From Stereocaulon alpinum (taxonomy: Eukaryota; Ascomycota; Lecanoromycetes; Lecanorales; Stereocaulaceae), in NCBI GenBank assembly GCA_018257865.1, contig JAEUBA010000088.1, positions 1 to 64,000 on the forward strand: a stretch of 64,000 nucleotides of DNA. Reading direction: 5' to 3'. Numbering within the stretch: position 1 is the first letter of the stretch; each line of letters opens with the position of its first letter. The notes beneath the pieces were generated by a model. The model worked only from the letters and a program-made list of their open reading frames with translations. It had not been told where the DNA came from and made no database searches. Both the position numbers and the translations under genes were made by a program. This document shows, one piece after another, positions 23,880 through 34,493 of the stretch.

Positions 23880-26800
23880 CTAAAGTCGACTAGATATAAG
23901 CTTATAAGATATCGCGTATATAGAGATCTTATAGTAGAATTACGGCGAGGTAAATAATAAGGCGTTAGCTAGCGCGTTAAATTATTAGTAACTATATTAG
24001 TACCTCCTTCTTACCTTTATTATTATAGGCTTAGATAACTAGCCTAGACTTTTCGAATAGTATAGCGCTATCCTACTTAATATTATTAACGAATCAGCAG
24101 CTAAAGATACGAGTATACGGCGATATATCTTACTTACTAATAATCTTAAAGACTCCTTTAGTAATAAGTCCGTTAATTTCTTTTCAGCAGGAGTCGATAA
24201 ATAGGCTATTTAGTAAGTAAATAGCGCCTTCCGACCGTAGCTTTATTAATAGCTTAATATCTAATTATTCCTTCTTAGTAAGGTAAGTATAGCGGGTAGG
24301 TAGGTATCGCTATCGCTACGGATTTTAACGTATAGTAGTAGCTTCTTCGGTAGGTAAGTCTACTTAAGTTATAGGAGGCGTTTTATTAGTTAATTTAACT
24401 AAGTAAGGCTTAACTAATATAATTCGAAAGGTCGTAGGGCTGCTACTAAGTTTAACTATATAAGCTTAGTTATCTATAGCGAGTAGTTAGTAGGGTCCTT
24501 TCTATCCTTTACCTTTTCGCTATACTAGGATATTACTACTAATAGGAGTATCTAGAATTACGTCGCTTTATAGACTATTACGGTAGTATAAGGCTTCGGT
24601 AACGTCTCTTTTTACTAATAATTCTAACACTTCTTTTATTACGCGTTTAATAGCCTTACCTCGTTCTATAATTAATAGGTATATAGGGTCTAATTTAATA
24701 AGCTTTAGAAACGTACTAAATAGAAGTAATATAGGTATTAGTCTATTAGGTCTAGCGGTATCGTTAATTACCTTAATAGCAATTTATAAGACGAATTGCT
24801 TACTTAGTAGTAGTAGGTCTTCTTAGATAATATTATAAGCACGTCTAAGAGGTGCGTAGTAGCGTTTAACTAGGCTAACTGAGTAGTATACCTTAATAAA
24901 GACGTATTTCAACTTAATTACTATTCCCTTTACCTTAGAGGCGAATTCGGTGCTAATGAATTACTTACTAGCGTTATAGACTAGCAGGTCTAGTAGTCTA
25001 ACGTAGGTATTAATCTAGCAGGCTTATAGGGTATCCTAGACCGTCTCCGCTAAAATATCTTTAAGAAAGCGGGCGGTTTAGAAACGCGTAGCCTCGTTAA
25101 TAGTATATAGGACTAAGACCGTAGGGCTATTAAAATATATAATATTAATTATTACTAAGTAATTAAATTATAAGTTATTTTTAATAGTAAATTTAAACCT
25201 TCCTAGCGATCTACTATATTTCTAGTAAGTTAAGTAGAACTTACCTAGTCGATTAATAGCGTCCTAGTCGAAACGGTAGCTAAAGCGCTTCAGTAAGCGT
25301 ACTAGGCGTATTATTAATAGATAGCCGAAGCGGCGGTATAGGCGTCGGAGATCCTACTCTATTAATTAGCTACTTATAATACCGTTATTAGTATAGGTAT
25401 TAATATAGGCGTTTACTAGCGACGTTCCCTATATAAGGAATAAGTAACTATATAGCCTTGCGATAGAGACTTACCTATTACCGCTAACTAGGTAGTTAGT
25501 AAGGTTATTAAAATAAAAACCTACCTAGTTAAGGTCTCGCAGGTAGAGAAGGAATAGCGTATCAGCGTCGATAATATAGAATTCGATAATACTAATTAAT
25601 AATTAGATAGTAATAGTACCTTTAGATAAGGCGTCGCTAATACCGAATTTAAATCTAGCGCTACTAGCCTTATCAGTATTAATATTAATATTTTACTTAC
25701 GCCGTAGTACTAAGTATTAGCTATAGCCTACTAACGAGTTATAGGTAGTACCGGTATCGATTATAAGGCCGTAGAAGTAGCTATCGCCGTATCTTTTCGT
25801 AGGGCGGTAAGTTACTTCTCCCTAGATATTAATATTAATATTATCCTAGATAGATAGCGCCTTAGTAACGGTATATAAAGTCGCCTAATTAGCTAGCTTT
25901 TAGTATACAGCCTTGCTATTAATTACACCTATTAATATTAGAAATACCTTACCGTTACCTTAGTTAGGTAGATTATTAGTAGTATCCTCCTTAGTAGTAC
26001 TACCTTCGCTATCGCCTTCTTCTTTTTCGCCTTTAACGTCGGTAAGGTATTACTTAAAGCTACGTTAATATTCTTCCTTAGGGTAATTAGTTAACTAGTA
26101 ACCTTCCTTTTTATAGATAAAATATTACTTTTTATTCGTTAAATTACTAGAATTATTAGAGTTATATCTTAGCTTACTTAGATATCTTAATTAGCTACGA
26201 CTACTAGATTCGTAGTTACGACTGCTAGATTTATAGTTTTAGTAGCAGCGGTTAGTATATATTATTTTACTTAATAATATAAGGCTACGATAGTCTTATA
26301 AGGCTATAGATAATCGGAGGTCTTAAATAAGGCTTTATATAGTATTTAGTAGTTTTCGGTAGACAATCTCGTAGGTAGGTATAGACTTATAAGTAGTAAT
26401 TATCTTTTAGTAGATAAAGCTATCCCTATAAAGGCTCTTATCTAAGCTATATTATAGCTTTCTTAGTTTTAATATTATAGTATCTAAGTACTCCGTTAGG
26501 GTCTTATCTTTATTATAGTTAATAAATAGTTATAAGGATATACTATTCTATTTATTAAGGTAGGCGATTTAGTATTCTCTTTCTTTAAAGTTTCCTTTAA
26601 AGGTAAGCTATAGTAAGTCTAGGTTTATTATTAAAAAGGAGGACTAGTTACTAAAGTAGAAATTAAGTACGTTACCGCTAAGTATATACTAAAGAGTTAT
26701 ATAGAGCTTAATTAATAGTATCCTAGCGTCAAAAGTAGTAGCTAAGAATATATTTAGCTTATAGTCGAAGGAGTCGTTTCTTCTATTATACTTTATTTCT

Positions 26801-27450
26801 TCTATATAGAGCTTAGTTAACGTAGTAAGCTCTTAAGAAAGGCCTTACTCTTAGTAATTAGCGATAGCGTTATAGATCTTAATACTATTAATTAGGGTAG
26901 TCCTAGTCGGTGTTTCGATTTTAAATAAGATAGGCGTACTAAGTATATTAGAGTTACCTAAGGTAGGCGTACTAGGCGTATTAAAATTATTTCTTAAGGT
27001 AGGTATACTAGGCGTATTAGAGTTACTAGTAGAGTTAGCGTTAGACTTCTTTACTAGCTTTAGTACGTCTATAGGCTATTTAGACTATAGTTAATCTACT
27101 AGCCTTACTAGGTACTTATAGACGTAGGTCTTATTCTTAGGTATATAGATACTACGGTTAAAAAGTAGGTCCCTAAGGTTTTATATTAACCCTTTCTCTA
27201 CCTTCTTAAATAAGGTTTCGCTTTAATTACTAAAGTCTTAGATAAAGCTTAGCTATAGGTCGTACCCTTCTTCTTTATAGTTTTAGTAGTAATTTATTAT
27301 TTACTTAACGAATATTCTTAGGGCGGTAGCTGAGGACTTTATAGGGTCTTTAAGGATAATTCTAAATAGTATAATTATCCCTTCGTCTTCCTCCTCTATA
27401 GCTGGTGGCGTTATTATAAGGTTAGGTATTACAGCGGAGGCTTAGTAGTA
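23880..27450 (-). mobile_element. RIP-inactivated, 3'-truncated Ty1/copia retrotransposon
   Basis: On the minus strand the order is gag (about 26,150-27,450), a CCHC zinc-knuckle region near 26,096-26,140 (relic of CxxCKKEGCWSxxH with Cys codons decayed), protease region, then integrase. The integrase HHCC region near 25,210-25,330 reads like a GH-containing finger followed by KFxxxCQxxxxSPGRF; the core spans 24,450-25,150 and the C-terminal part has AIKVINDTARPNRLIPILL. The N-terminal part of a copia-type reverse transcriptase (about 23,880-24,330) ends with a DLYTRxIxxxY motif. The gag-integrase-RT order is the copia order. No RT catalytic box or RNase H was found downstream, so the element seems truncated by its gypsy neighbour. 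Confidence 0.75.
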
Positions 27451-27660
27451 GTATAGGTAAGGTTTTAGTATTATAATTAAAATTTTCTTTCTATACCTTA
27501 CTAATCTAAGGTCGATAACTGATTAGTATTAGTAGAACCTAGCTGCTAGCCTAGGTAGTACTGATTAGTAGGTAGCTTAATCCCCTATTACCTACCCCAG
27601 ACAACCTGATTCGCAGGGTGTCTATTAGGCTTAGTAAACTGGGGATTGATTGAATCTAGC
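27451..27660. other. Right edge of the RIP block, possible LTR
   Basis: TGATTAGTA-type motifs recur (near 27,520 and 27,570) and the sequence changes from CA/TG-free to normal within about 60 bp around 27,600-27,660. A copia LTR is possible but no partner copy was confirmed. Confidence 0.4.
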
Positions 27661-29566
27661 TAGCTAAGCTATGGTGTTTTATCTAGGAGCGGGCGCCAAG
27701 CCGCTATTGCGGAGTGCGGAGTAATATTATTCCGACACGTGGTTACCAATATCATACATCATGTAGTCAAGCATGCATCCATAACATCCATCAAATCTTC
27801 CAGCTTCTCCGAACCAGCAAACTTCGACGCTGTATGAATTAAGCTATCCTCAGCCGGTCAGCGCACAGTCTAGTGTGAAAAGCTCCGTTCGCATTCAATG
27901 GTAAGATGTAGCTTCCCTTAAGGTCAATGAAGATTGAACTCTACACAATGCTAGGAACATCATGATCCACTTACCAACAATGCTAAGCTTGGTAGCATGC
28001 GAAGCAGAGAGAACAGCTATGATCCAGCTTCGTATGAGCGGCTGTAGAATGGCGAATGTTCCTGTAATCAGGACATATGGTGCCACATCACAGACAGCAG
28101 CAGATAGGCTAACATCTTGCAAAGTGTGCAAAGGATTAGCTGAGGATTAGCTGAGCAGATGATGAATTCTTCAATTTTCGCACATGAATGTGGTAGGAAT
28201 TCGCGAAAAGTGTTGTTGATCTGGCGCTATACTATGAGCGTTGCAACATCTTCAGACACACCGTGCAACCAAGATCTCCCAGTGTCATGATGGAACCCGG
28301 GTACGATGGCAAATCCATGGTCGCAGTGAAGGACGGGATCAGCAAGCAACTAAGTGGACGTGAGGCAAGCTAAGATGTACAATCATGCGGTGCGGTATCT
28401 TTGAAACAACCTAAGATTACACGGGGGTACCTTACCTTAGCTTGCTTTCCACGCTTGCTACGCCGCAGGGGCAAAGTGCTAACTTAGCGGCCGACTTTCC
28501 TAGTTCAGCTCTAGCGCTGCTTGCGTGCATAAGTCGTGGCATCGTGATCTGTATCTCTCCTACGGAATTTGCCCGGCGTCTGTACGCGGGATGATCTACC
28601 AACCATTCAAGTGTCAAATGTTGGGGTGCCTTAGAAGCGCTCCGACGGCGACGATCCTATCGAGGTAATGGCGGGGACTGATCCTACGATCCTACGATCC
28701 TACAATCTTGAAATCCTTCAGCTTTGTACGGGCGAGTGGAGTCGAAGCTGAAAGATGGTGGCCGCGAATACAAGGCAAACTTGCATTGCGCATATCGAAC
28801 GCTTGAGATTTTGTAATCCCAAAGGCGGCTTGGCAGTGCTTGTACCTGAAATCAATCGCAGGAATGTCTTGCCTAGGTATTGGCCGAGTATATTTTTAGT
28901 ATCAGCAGCAACAGCGCTTCCCTAGCAATCTCATCATTGTATATTCTTCGTCCTCAGGCCCCACAATGTGTAGGACTCGAAACCCACCAACTTCTTCAGA
29001 AGACAGTATATTTCGACTTCTCGTGTTTGGTGAGTAGGTCGATATCACAGACAGAGACTGGGCGTGCATAGAGTAGATAGCGAGGAGGCGGCTACGGTTT
29101 GGTGGATTGGGTAGAGATTGGAGTTGTGGGCGTAGTTTGTTCCTAGGTAGTCATCGATATTGACGAGGCTGGACATCGGGACGGGGGTCGAAGGATGTGA
29201 GGTGGGAGGTGTGGGTGAGAGGTTGTATGAAGAGCTGGAGGGGGGTACGGGATAATTATATCGAGCAATGGCTGGGGGAGAAATGTGCATGAAGAGGAGT
29301 GCGAGGGGTTTGTTGGAGGTGGTGTTGGAGTTGTGTGACATGGTAGCTTGATGTAGAGTAGGATGGAGACAGGAGATCTTACGGTACGAAGCTGTTTCTC
29401 AATTCTCAAGCGATATAACACAAAAGCAATATCTCTCATCCCTACACACTGTGTGCAGTGTATCATTAAACGTTAGACCTGTAATAACAGCACAAAATGG
29501 GCACAACCCCAATGTCTGCTCTCTCGAGGCATATGTACACGGTTCAAGGAACCAAAAAGCGGGATT
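27661..29566. other. Intergenic region next to the repeat block
   Basis: Normal base composition. Short open frames exist on both strands (for example minus 29,045-29,341, a Ser/Pro/Thr-rich 98-codon frame with a true ATG, and minus 27,895-28,131), but none has a recognisable domain or splice continuity with a neighbour. A small direct repeat of GATCCTAC (three units) lies at 28,680-28,703. I see no supportable gene. Confidence 0.5.
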
Positions 29567-30993
29567 CTAATACCCCGCTGTACCGTTCCATATAGCAAAC
29601 GACATCGACGGCACAGGCCCCATGTTGAACACCACATACTTCGATTGGAAGAACAACGCACCCACGCCACCTATCGCATCGTTGCTCGCGCTGCCCTGCG
29701 TGATGCCCGTAGAGCTGATCGGGCCCGTACACACTGCATGATACGTGCGTCAGCATATATTAACCGGAGTAGGCATGTGAGTGAGCAAAGAGCAAACAGA
29801 GAGCGGGGGCTAGTGATGAGAGGAGAGTGGACTCACTATTGTCTGCATCAGGATTATTGAAGCTTAGAGAGTAGCCGCTCAGACCTACAGTGCCACCGGT
29901 TGCAAAATTCAGAAGGATGTCTGGGAGGACGGCGTCGCAGGGGAACTTGTACGCTGTGTTAGTGGAGTCGGTTGCTTTCGCGCCAACTACTTGAGCATAA
30001 TAGGCTTGGGTTATGCGAGGATCGAGGCCCATTTGGGGACCACCTCCCGTATCTATCCATATGTGTGTCTTAGCAAAAGGTTTCACAGCAGGCAGAAGAA
30101 TGCGCGGGTGAGGATGCTGTGGAAGATACTGCGTACCAAAGATAAGACTCATGGTAACTGGCTTCCCACTATCGGTTACGGGCGAGCTCTTCAGGTTCTT
30201 GGCAATTGAAAAGCTGACATCGTCTAGCAACCAGATTGTGTGCTTGACTGGTACAGTCACCAAACCAGCTCTTGCTTTCGTTTGGTTGATGAAGCCGAAT
30301 TCAACATTAGCGAGTTTCTGTGTGGGGGTCGAAACAAATTCAACACCGAACACTGGCGCAGGTAATGTAGGCATGAGACGTTCCATGAAGGTCTGCTGCT
30401 TCGGAGACGCTGGAATTGCACTCGTCAGCTGGCCTGATACGCTTCGCTTGCTTGCCCGAAAGACACATACCGTTATTGTTAATTCCAAAACTCAGGCCAA
30501 GTATGCCGTCAGGTCGCCATTCTGCTAGAACACCGGCTTGATACGTTTGTTCCACTCCCATGGCAGCTACAGTGGAGCCGGAGATCGTGACCGCATCCCA
30601 GGTAACGTTGCCTGCAACTTGGGCACTACTAACACCACCATAGCCGACATGGAAAAATCCTGCGTACGAGCAATTGGAGGTAGGGCCTTTGACACAGGTG
30701 TAGTTATTGTGAGGAACTGGGCTTACACCCGGGTTGTATGAAACTCCTTTATTGTAGACCCAGCTGACGGTCGTAAGCATTCAATTCGATAGTCTCATCG
30801 ATTATGCTTACGTATCTGACGATCCAGTATCGACTATCAAATCGAATTTTTGCGTTCCAATTGTCACTTCAGTCGTCCAGTATGGGGCGGCGTCGGGAGC
30901 CCCAAAAGGTGAAAATACAGTCAGACTGTATGTGCGTCTGATGTACAGTTGGAAGCCAAGGACCACGCATAATGCCCAGGGAAAATGCATCAT
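29567..30993 (-). CDS. Secreted pepsin-like aspartic protease (family A1)
   Basis: Four exons join into 412 aa: 30993-30812, 30763-30471, 30433-29837, 29736-side exon 29733-29567. Residues 1-23 form a likely signal peptide (MMHFPWALCVVLGF). The first catalytic motif is DTGSSDTW (Asp55), interrupted by intron 1 within the Thr codon; the second is WIDTGGG (Asp286). Both active-site aspartates of A1 peptidases are therefore present. Several N-glycosylation sequons occur. The last exon (CTGPIS...YVVFNMG) matches the usual C-terminal lobe, without a GPI-like tail. Intron 2 (30434-30470) is only 37 bp with donor GTATGT and acceptor TATCAG, unusually short. An in-frame ATG 69 bp further upstream (31062) would bury the signal peptide, so I prefer 30993. 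It probably acts outside the cell on protein substrates. Confidence 0.85.
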
Positions 30994-32597
30994 GGGGGAA
31001 GGAGGTGGCAAAATGATATCTAGGATGCGAGTGCAATGATGGAAAGAACATCTAGAGGACATTATGATCTTTATAGACAGTCGATGGGAGGCTACTGATA
31101 ATGTGGGGAGAACATGACGCTGAGATCGCTTACAACATCAAACGTACTAGACCACGGGCAAGGCTCCTAGAAGCCAGACTGTCATCCGAATTCATGCAAT
31201 GTTCGATGAGTGAAGTCCTGAGAAGCATAGAAACGTAATCCGAGGGGTCGAAACACACCAGTATCCTTCCTTAAGCACAGCGTAAATATATCCGGAAATC
31301 TACTTCCTGGATTGCATTCCCGCCCGTGAACGGATTGGTCGAATCAGAATGTTCTACGGAAGGTAGGTGCAGAAGATTGTCCCGTATATCCGAAAGCAAG
31401 GTCGCGGGGTTTCGTCTTCACATGGTAGGAAACAAAGAAGCATGGAGACACGGGACTTCGCCGTTTCAGGGACAGTAAAGATATTGGCTGGTGTAGTAAC
31501 AACCATAGAGCCGCATTGGAGGGGTAGAACGTGGAGAATGCTGATCTAATTATAAGTCAGGATCCTCTCAAGTGCGGGGCATGTAGCCCGGTATTGGAGG
31601 AGATATTTGGGAACGAGCGGTCGAATCAGTGATATACATAGAGCCGCGTTTTCGGGGGAACCGCAGGGAAGTGTCCAATCCAGACATGAATCCGGATGTC
31701 CGTAGGTGCGGAATGTGTGGGCCGGAGCTGGAGCAAGATGCTTTAGGATGAGCGAACGTATCAGTGACAGGCGTAGAGCCGAATCTGGGAGGGATAGGGT
31801 CTAGCAAAGACTGATCCCATCATTGACATAGATGTCCCTAAGTGCGGGCCGTGCAGTCCGTTGTTTGAAGGCGATGCTTGGAGTTGAGCGAGCGTATCAA
31901 GTAAGGCGTCAACGGTGGGCTATCGCCAGATATAGCAACATGAAAGCCTGGGACGTCCATATGCGCTGGATGCCGGCGTCCAAGTCCTAGCCGTTGCATT
32001 ATCGTGGAGGCCAATAGTGTTGCACATCTCACGGGCGATTCCTATCAGGGTCTGACATGGGCTACTTCCACGGCATTTGCGCCTACACAAAACGCCCTGA
32101 CGTGCGCGTAGAATAAACGGCGCGGCTTTAGTATAGCTCTTCATGGTGCGACGATCATGATCGCCATGATCGCCCTAGCCTGATCATGACAATCAAGGCT
32201 ATCCTTGCGTGGAACGGAAAACTTGATGGATTGGTGCTGCTTGAAGATTGTATTTCCGACGATCTGTGCGCACATAACAAGAATGCAAACCTGTAGGGAA
32301 CCCTCATGCGGTTTCGCATGCGCGAGCTTCATCCCCACGGTGTTCGTAACGTCTTCCAACCGAGATATAGACACAGACTTTTTGCACCGTGCATCACGCC
32401 CCAATTACATGCATTACTTGCAGACCTAGAGATAGCGGGAAACTTCTCCCTTCTCTTCCTTTCTTGAACAGTCTGACGGCGTGCTCCAAGCCTTCAGAAG
32501 CGTGTGAGATATGGACATATTGTTTACACAGCGCACCCTGCACTATGTATACGCATTGCTTGTACATCCAATCATATACAGCGAAGGCTGACAACTC
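30994..32597. other. Intergenic region with decayed tandem repeats
   Basis: About 1.6 kb between the protease promoter and the 3' end of ERG27. It holds a diverged ~135-bp tandem array at about 31,570-31,900 and otherwise only short, unsupported frames. A GATCATGA-containing inverted repeat cluster lies near 32,150-32,190. Confidence 0.5.
31570..31900. repeat. Diverged ~135-bp tandem repeat, about three units
   Basis: The motif A(A/G)GTGCGG recurs at 31570, 31704 and 31840 (spacing 134 and 136 bp). After each copy follow similar words: a TG(T/C) pair, then GAGC-rich sequence, GTATCAGT or TCGAATCAGTGA, and TAGAGCCG. In one plus frame each unit gives CGxCxP-like peptides, but stops interrupt, so it is at best a decayed repeat gene. 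Confidence 0.6.
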
Positions 32598-34023
32598 TCA
32601 CTCACTCTTGATTCGCGCTTCCCACTCCATGCGCAAAGCTTCCATCTGCCTCCAGCATTCCCTTCCTAGCTCTTCGAACCCTTCTCTATCCTCTTTGGTC
32701 ACTTCCCGCGTGCCTGGCCTTGTTCCTTTCCTGTTAGCCATTTGTGGTTCTCCCATCTTGCCTCCAAGACCCCACCCTCCTACTACCGTTCTCATAACAC
32801 GTTCGTTTCCCGATCGATTACAGCTACTACCCCACTTCCCCTTTCCCTCTATTTGCTCCATGTCCTCCAATTCTTCCTGGTCCGCGAGCGCAAGCCAGAC
32901 AGGCGCGCATGCGCCCTTGTATGCCGATACTGTATGCCATGGTGATCCAATCCAGCGGGCAATATAGAAGGCGGCCATCATGCAGAAGTAGAGGATCAAT
33001 GGAAGAGGCATAATAGAAGTTGCACAGATGCCAGGATGACAGATATACATCTTTGGGACCGTGGACGCAGGTGCTCGGTACTCGTTGTCTGTAAGGCTTA
33101 TCCTTGAAGCACGCGTATGTGCATTGGGGCCCCCTGGCTCATTGTCGAGGAGTTTGATGGTCTGTGAAGAGGAAGAAGAAGAGCCGGACAGGAAGCGCTG
33201 GACGAACGCTCTCGTGGACGGCAAGGACGATGTCAGTACTAAGACGTCGGTGAGGCGTTTCGAAGACTCATAAGCCTTGTTAGACTTGAGCGCTTGTATG
33301 TCAATAGGATCAAGATGTGAAGGGAGGGCCTCGACGCTGGACACGAAGATCACACGTCCCTGGTCTGGGGAAGCAGACAGTAGAGGGACGAGGAAATGTG
33401 AGAGCATATAATGGCCGAAGACATTGGATGTAAAGACCTGGCCAAGCGATGATGAATTACTGGAGCCTTCTGTAGTCAACATCTGCTGAGGAGCAGTCAT
33501 CACGCCGACATCGCTGATTTTGAATGTAGGATAGGTGATCGCGTCGACCAGGTTAGTGCACACGGCCCACAGGGCCATCGGCCAGTTGATACCTGTGATA
33601 CTGCCATAGCCTGCATTGCAGATGATGACGTCGAGGTGAGGGAGGTTGGCGATGAGTCTGTTGGCGAGGGTTTGGACGGAACAGAGGGAGGTCAGGTCTA
33701 GTTGCTCGGGTTGGAGGGATATGCGATGCTTTAAAGGAGTATCGAGGTCCTTGGAACGGCGCTCAAGATGCTGCTCAAGGCGCCTGATGGTATCTTTGCT
33801 TTTGTCTGAGCCTCGGGAGGTAATGATCAGGGTGAGGCATTCGTATGAAGGATGTGTTGTAGTGAATTCGTCGATCAATCGGCAGCATGTCGCGAAGCCG
33901 AGGCCGCTAAGCAATGTTAGAACCTTCAACCCGTTCGAACTGCATCTGCTCTTACCCATTGGCGCCTGTGACGAGTATATAGCTATGCTGTTCGTTGTCT
34001 TGGGGGTGAAGAACTTCTTGCAT
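32598..34023 (-). CDS. ERG27: 3-ketosteroid reductase of ergosterol synthesis (SDR)
   Basis: Two exons (34023-33956 and 33906-32598; intron 49 bp with GTAAGA, a CTAAC branch point and TTAG) give 458 aa. Joining the exons completes the Rossmann motif VTGANGGLGFA at residues 18-28, which confirms the intron. Other short-chain dehydrogenase features are NAG in IICNAGYG, an SSVEALPSHLDP segment, and the catalytic YESSK with Tyr235. A hydrophobic stretch near residues 310-330 (LPLILYFCMMAAFYIA) suggests membrane association at the ER. ERG27 reduces the 3-keto group during C-4 demethylation of sterols with ERG25 and ERG26. The gene is divergent from the CFEM gene, 470 bp apart. Assignment rests on the conserved N-terminus GFATCCRLIDEF and overall layout; another fungal SDR is possible. 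Confidence 0.82.
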
Positions 34024-34493
34024 GATTGTTTGGAACTAGGTATAGGAAAGAAACGCAGAGATTTCCGGATGCGGAATTTCAAGCATCCTGATGACACTAC
34101 TATGGTGCTCGAAACCATAGACAGAGACCCTAACGACAACGTTGGCATCTACGCAAAGAGCCTGAAGACTTCTTGACAGAACTGTCTCTAACCTTTATCA
34201 ATTCTTCAGGTTATGCTTTTGTCGATTGTTGACGTACCTGCATCTCATGTATCATCGTTTCTTTGGCCTCATCATATCAAGAAATCAATTGCATGTTGTA
34301 CTTGTATTGCCGCATGCGGCAACATCTCTCCTTTGCATAAGTCGCGTGTGATAATGACACGATGGTTGTTTACGTTCTTTGTCCCTTTCGTGTTCTCCCC
34401 CTCTGTCCAGCACTTGCAGTACGAGCAGAACATGTCCGACTTAGACAACCTGAAAATTATACGCTCGTCATACGGGATAAATAGATCCTCAAG

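Larger units (their letters stand above)
1..27660. repeat. RIP-mutated repeat block
   Basis: The dinucleotides CA and TG are almost absent and TA is in great excess; positions 12,301-12,420, for example, contain no CA or TG at all. CG, CC and CT survive, so the block is not simply AT-rich. This is the pattern of repeat-induced point mutation, in which C in CpA context becomes T on both strands. As a result every frame is full of TAA/TAG stops, and no intact gene lies here. The pattern stops near 27,660, where normal composition begins. Relics of four transposon classes are recognisable inside and are listed separately. Confidence 0.93.

Noticed and set aside
29143..29466. Pro-rich minus-strand frame downstream of the protease
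   Set aside because: It is in low-complexity sequence overlapping another frame, with no domain and no splice link to the protease, whose stop at 29567 is well supported.
34024..34148. Longer N-terminus for the ERG27 product without an intron
   Set aside because: It would destroy the Rossmann motif; splicing at 33955/33907 restores VTGANGGLGFA from a start at 34023.
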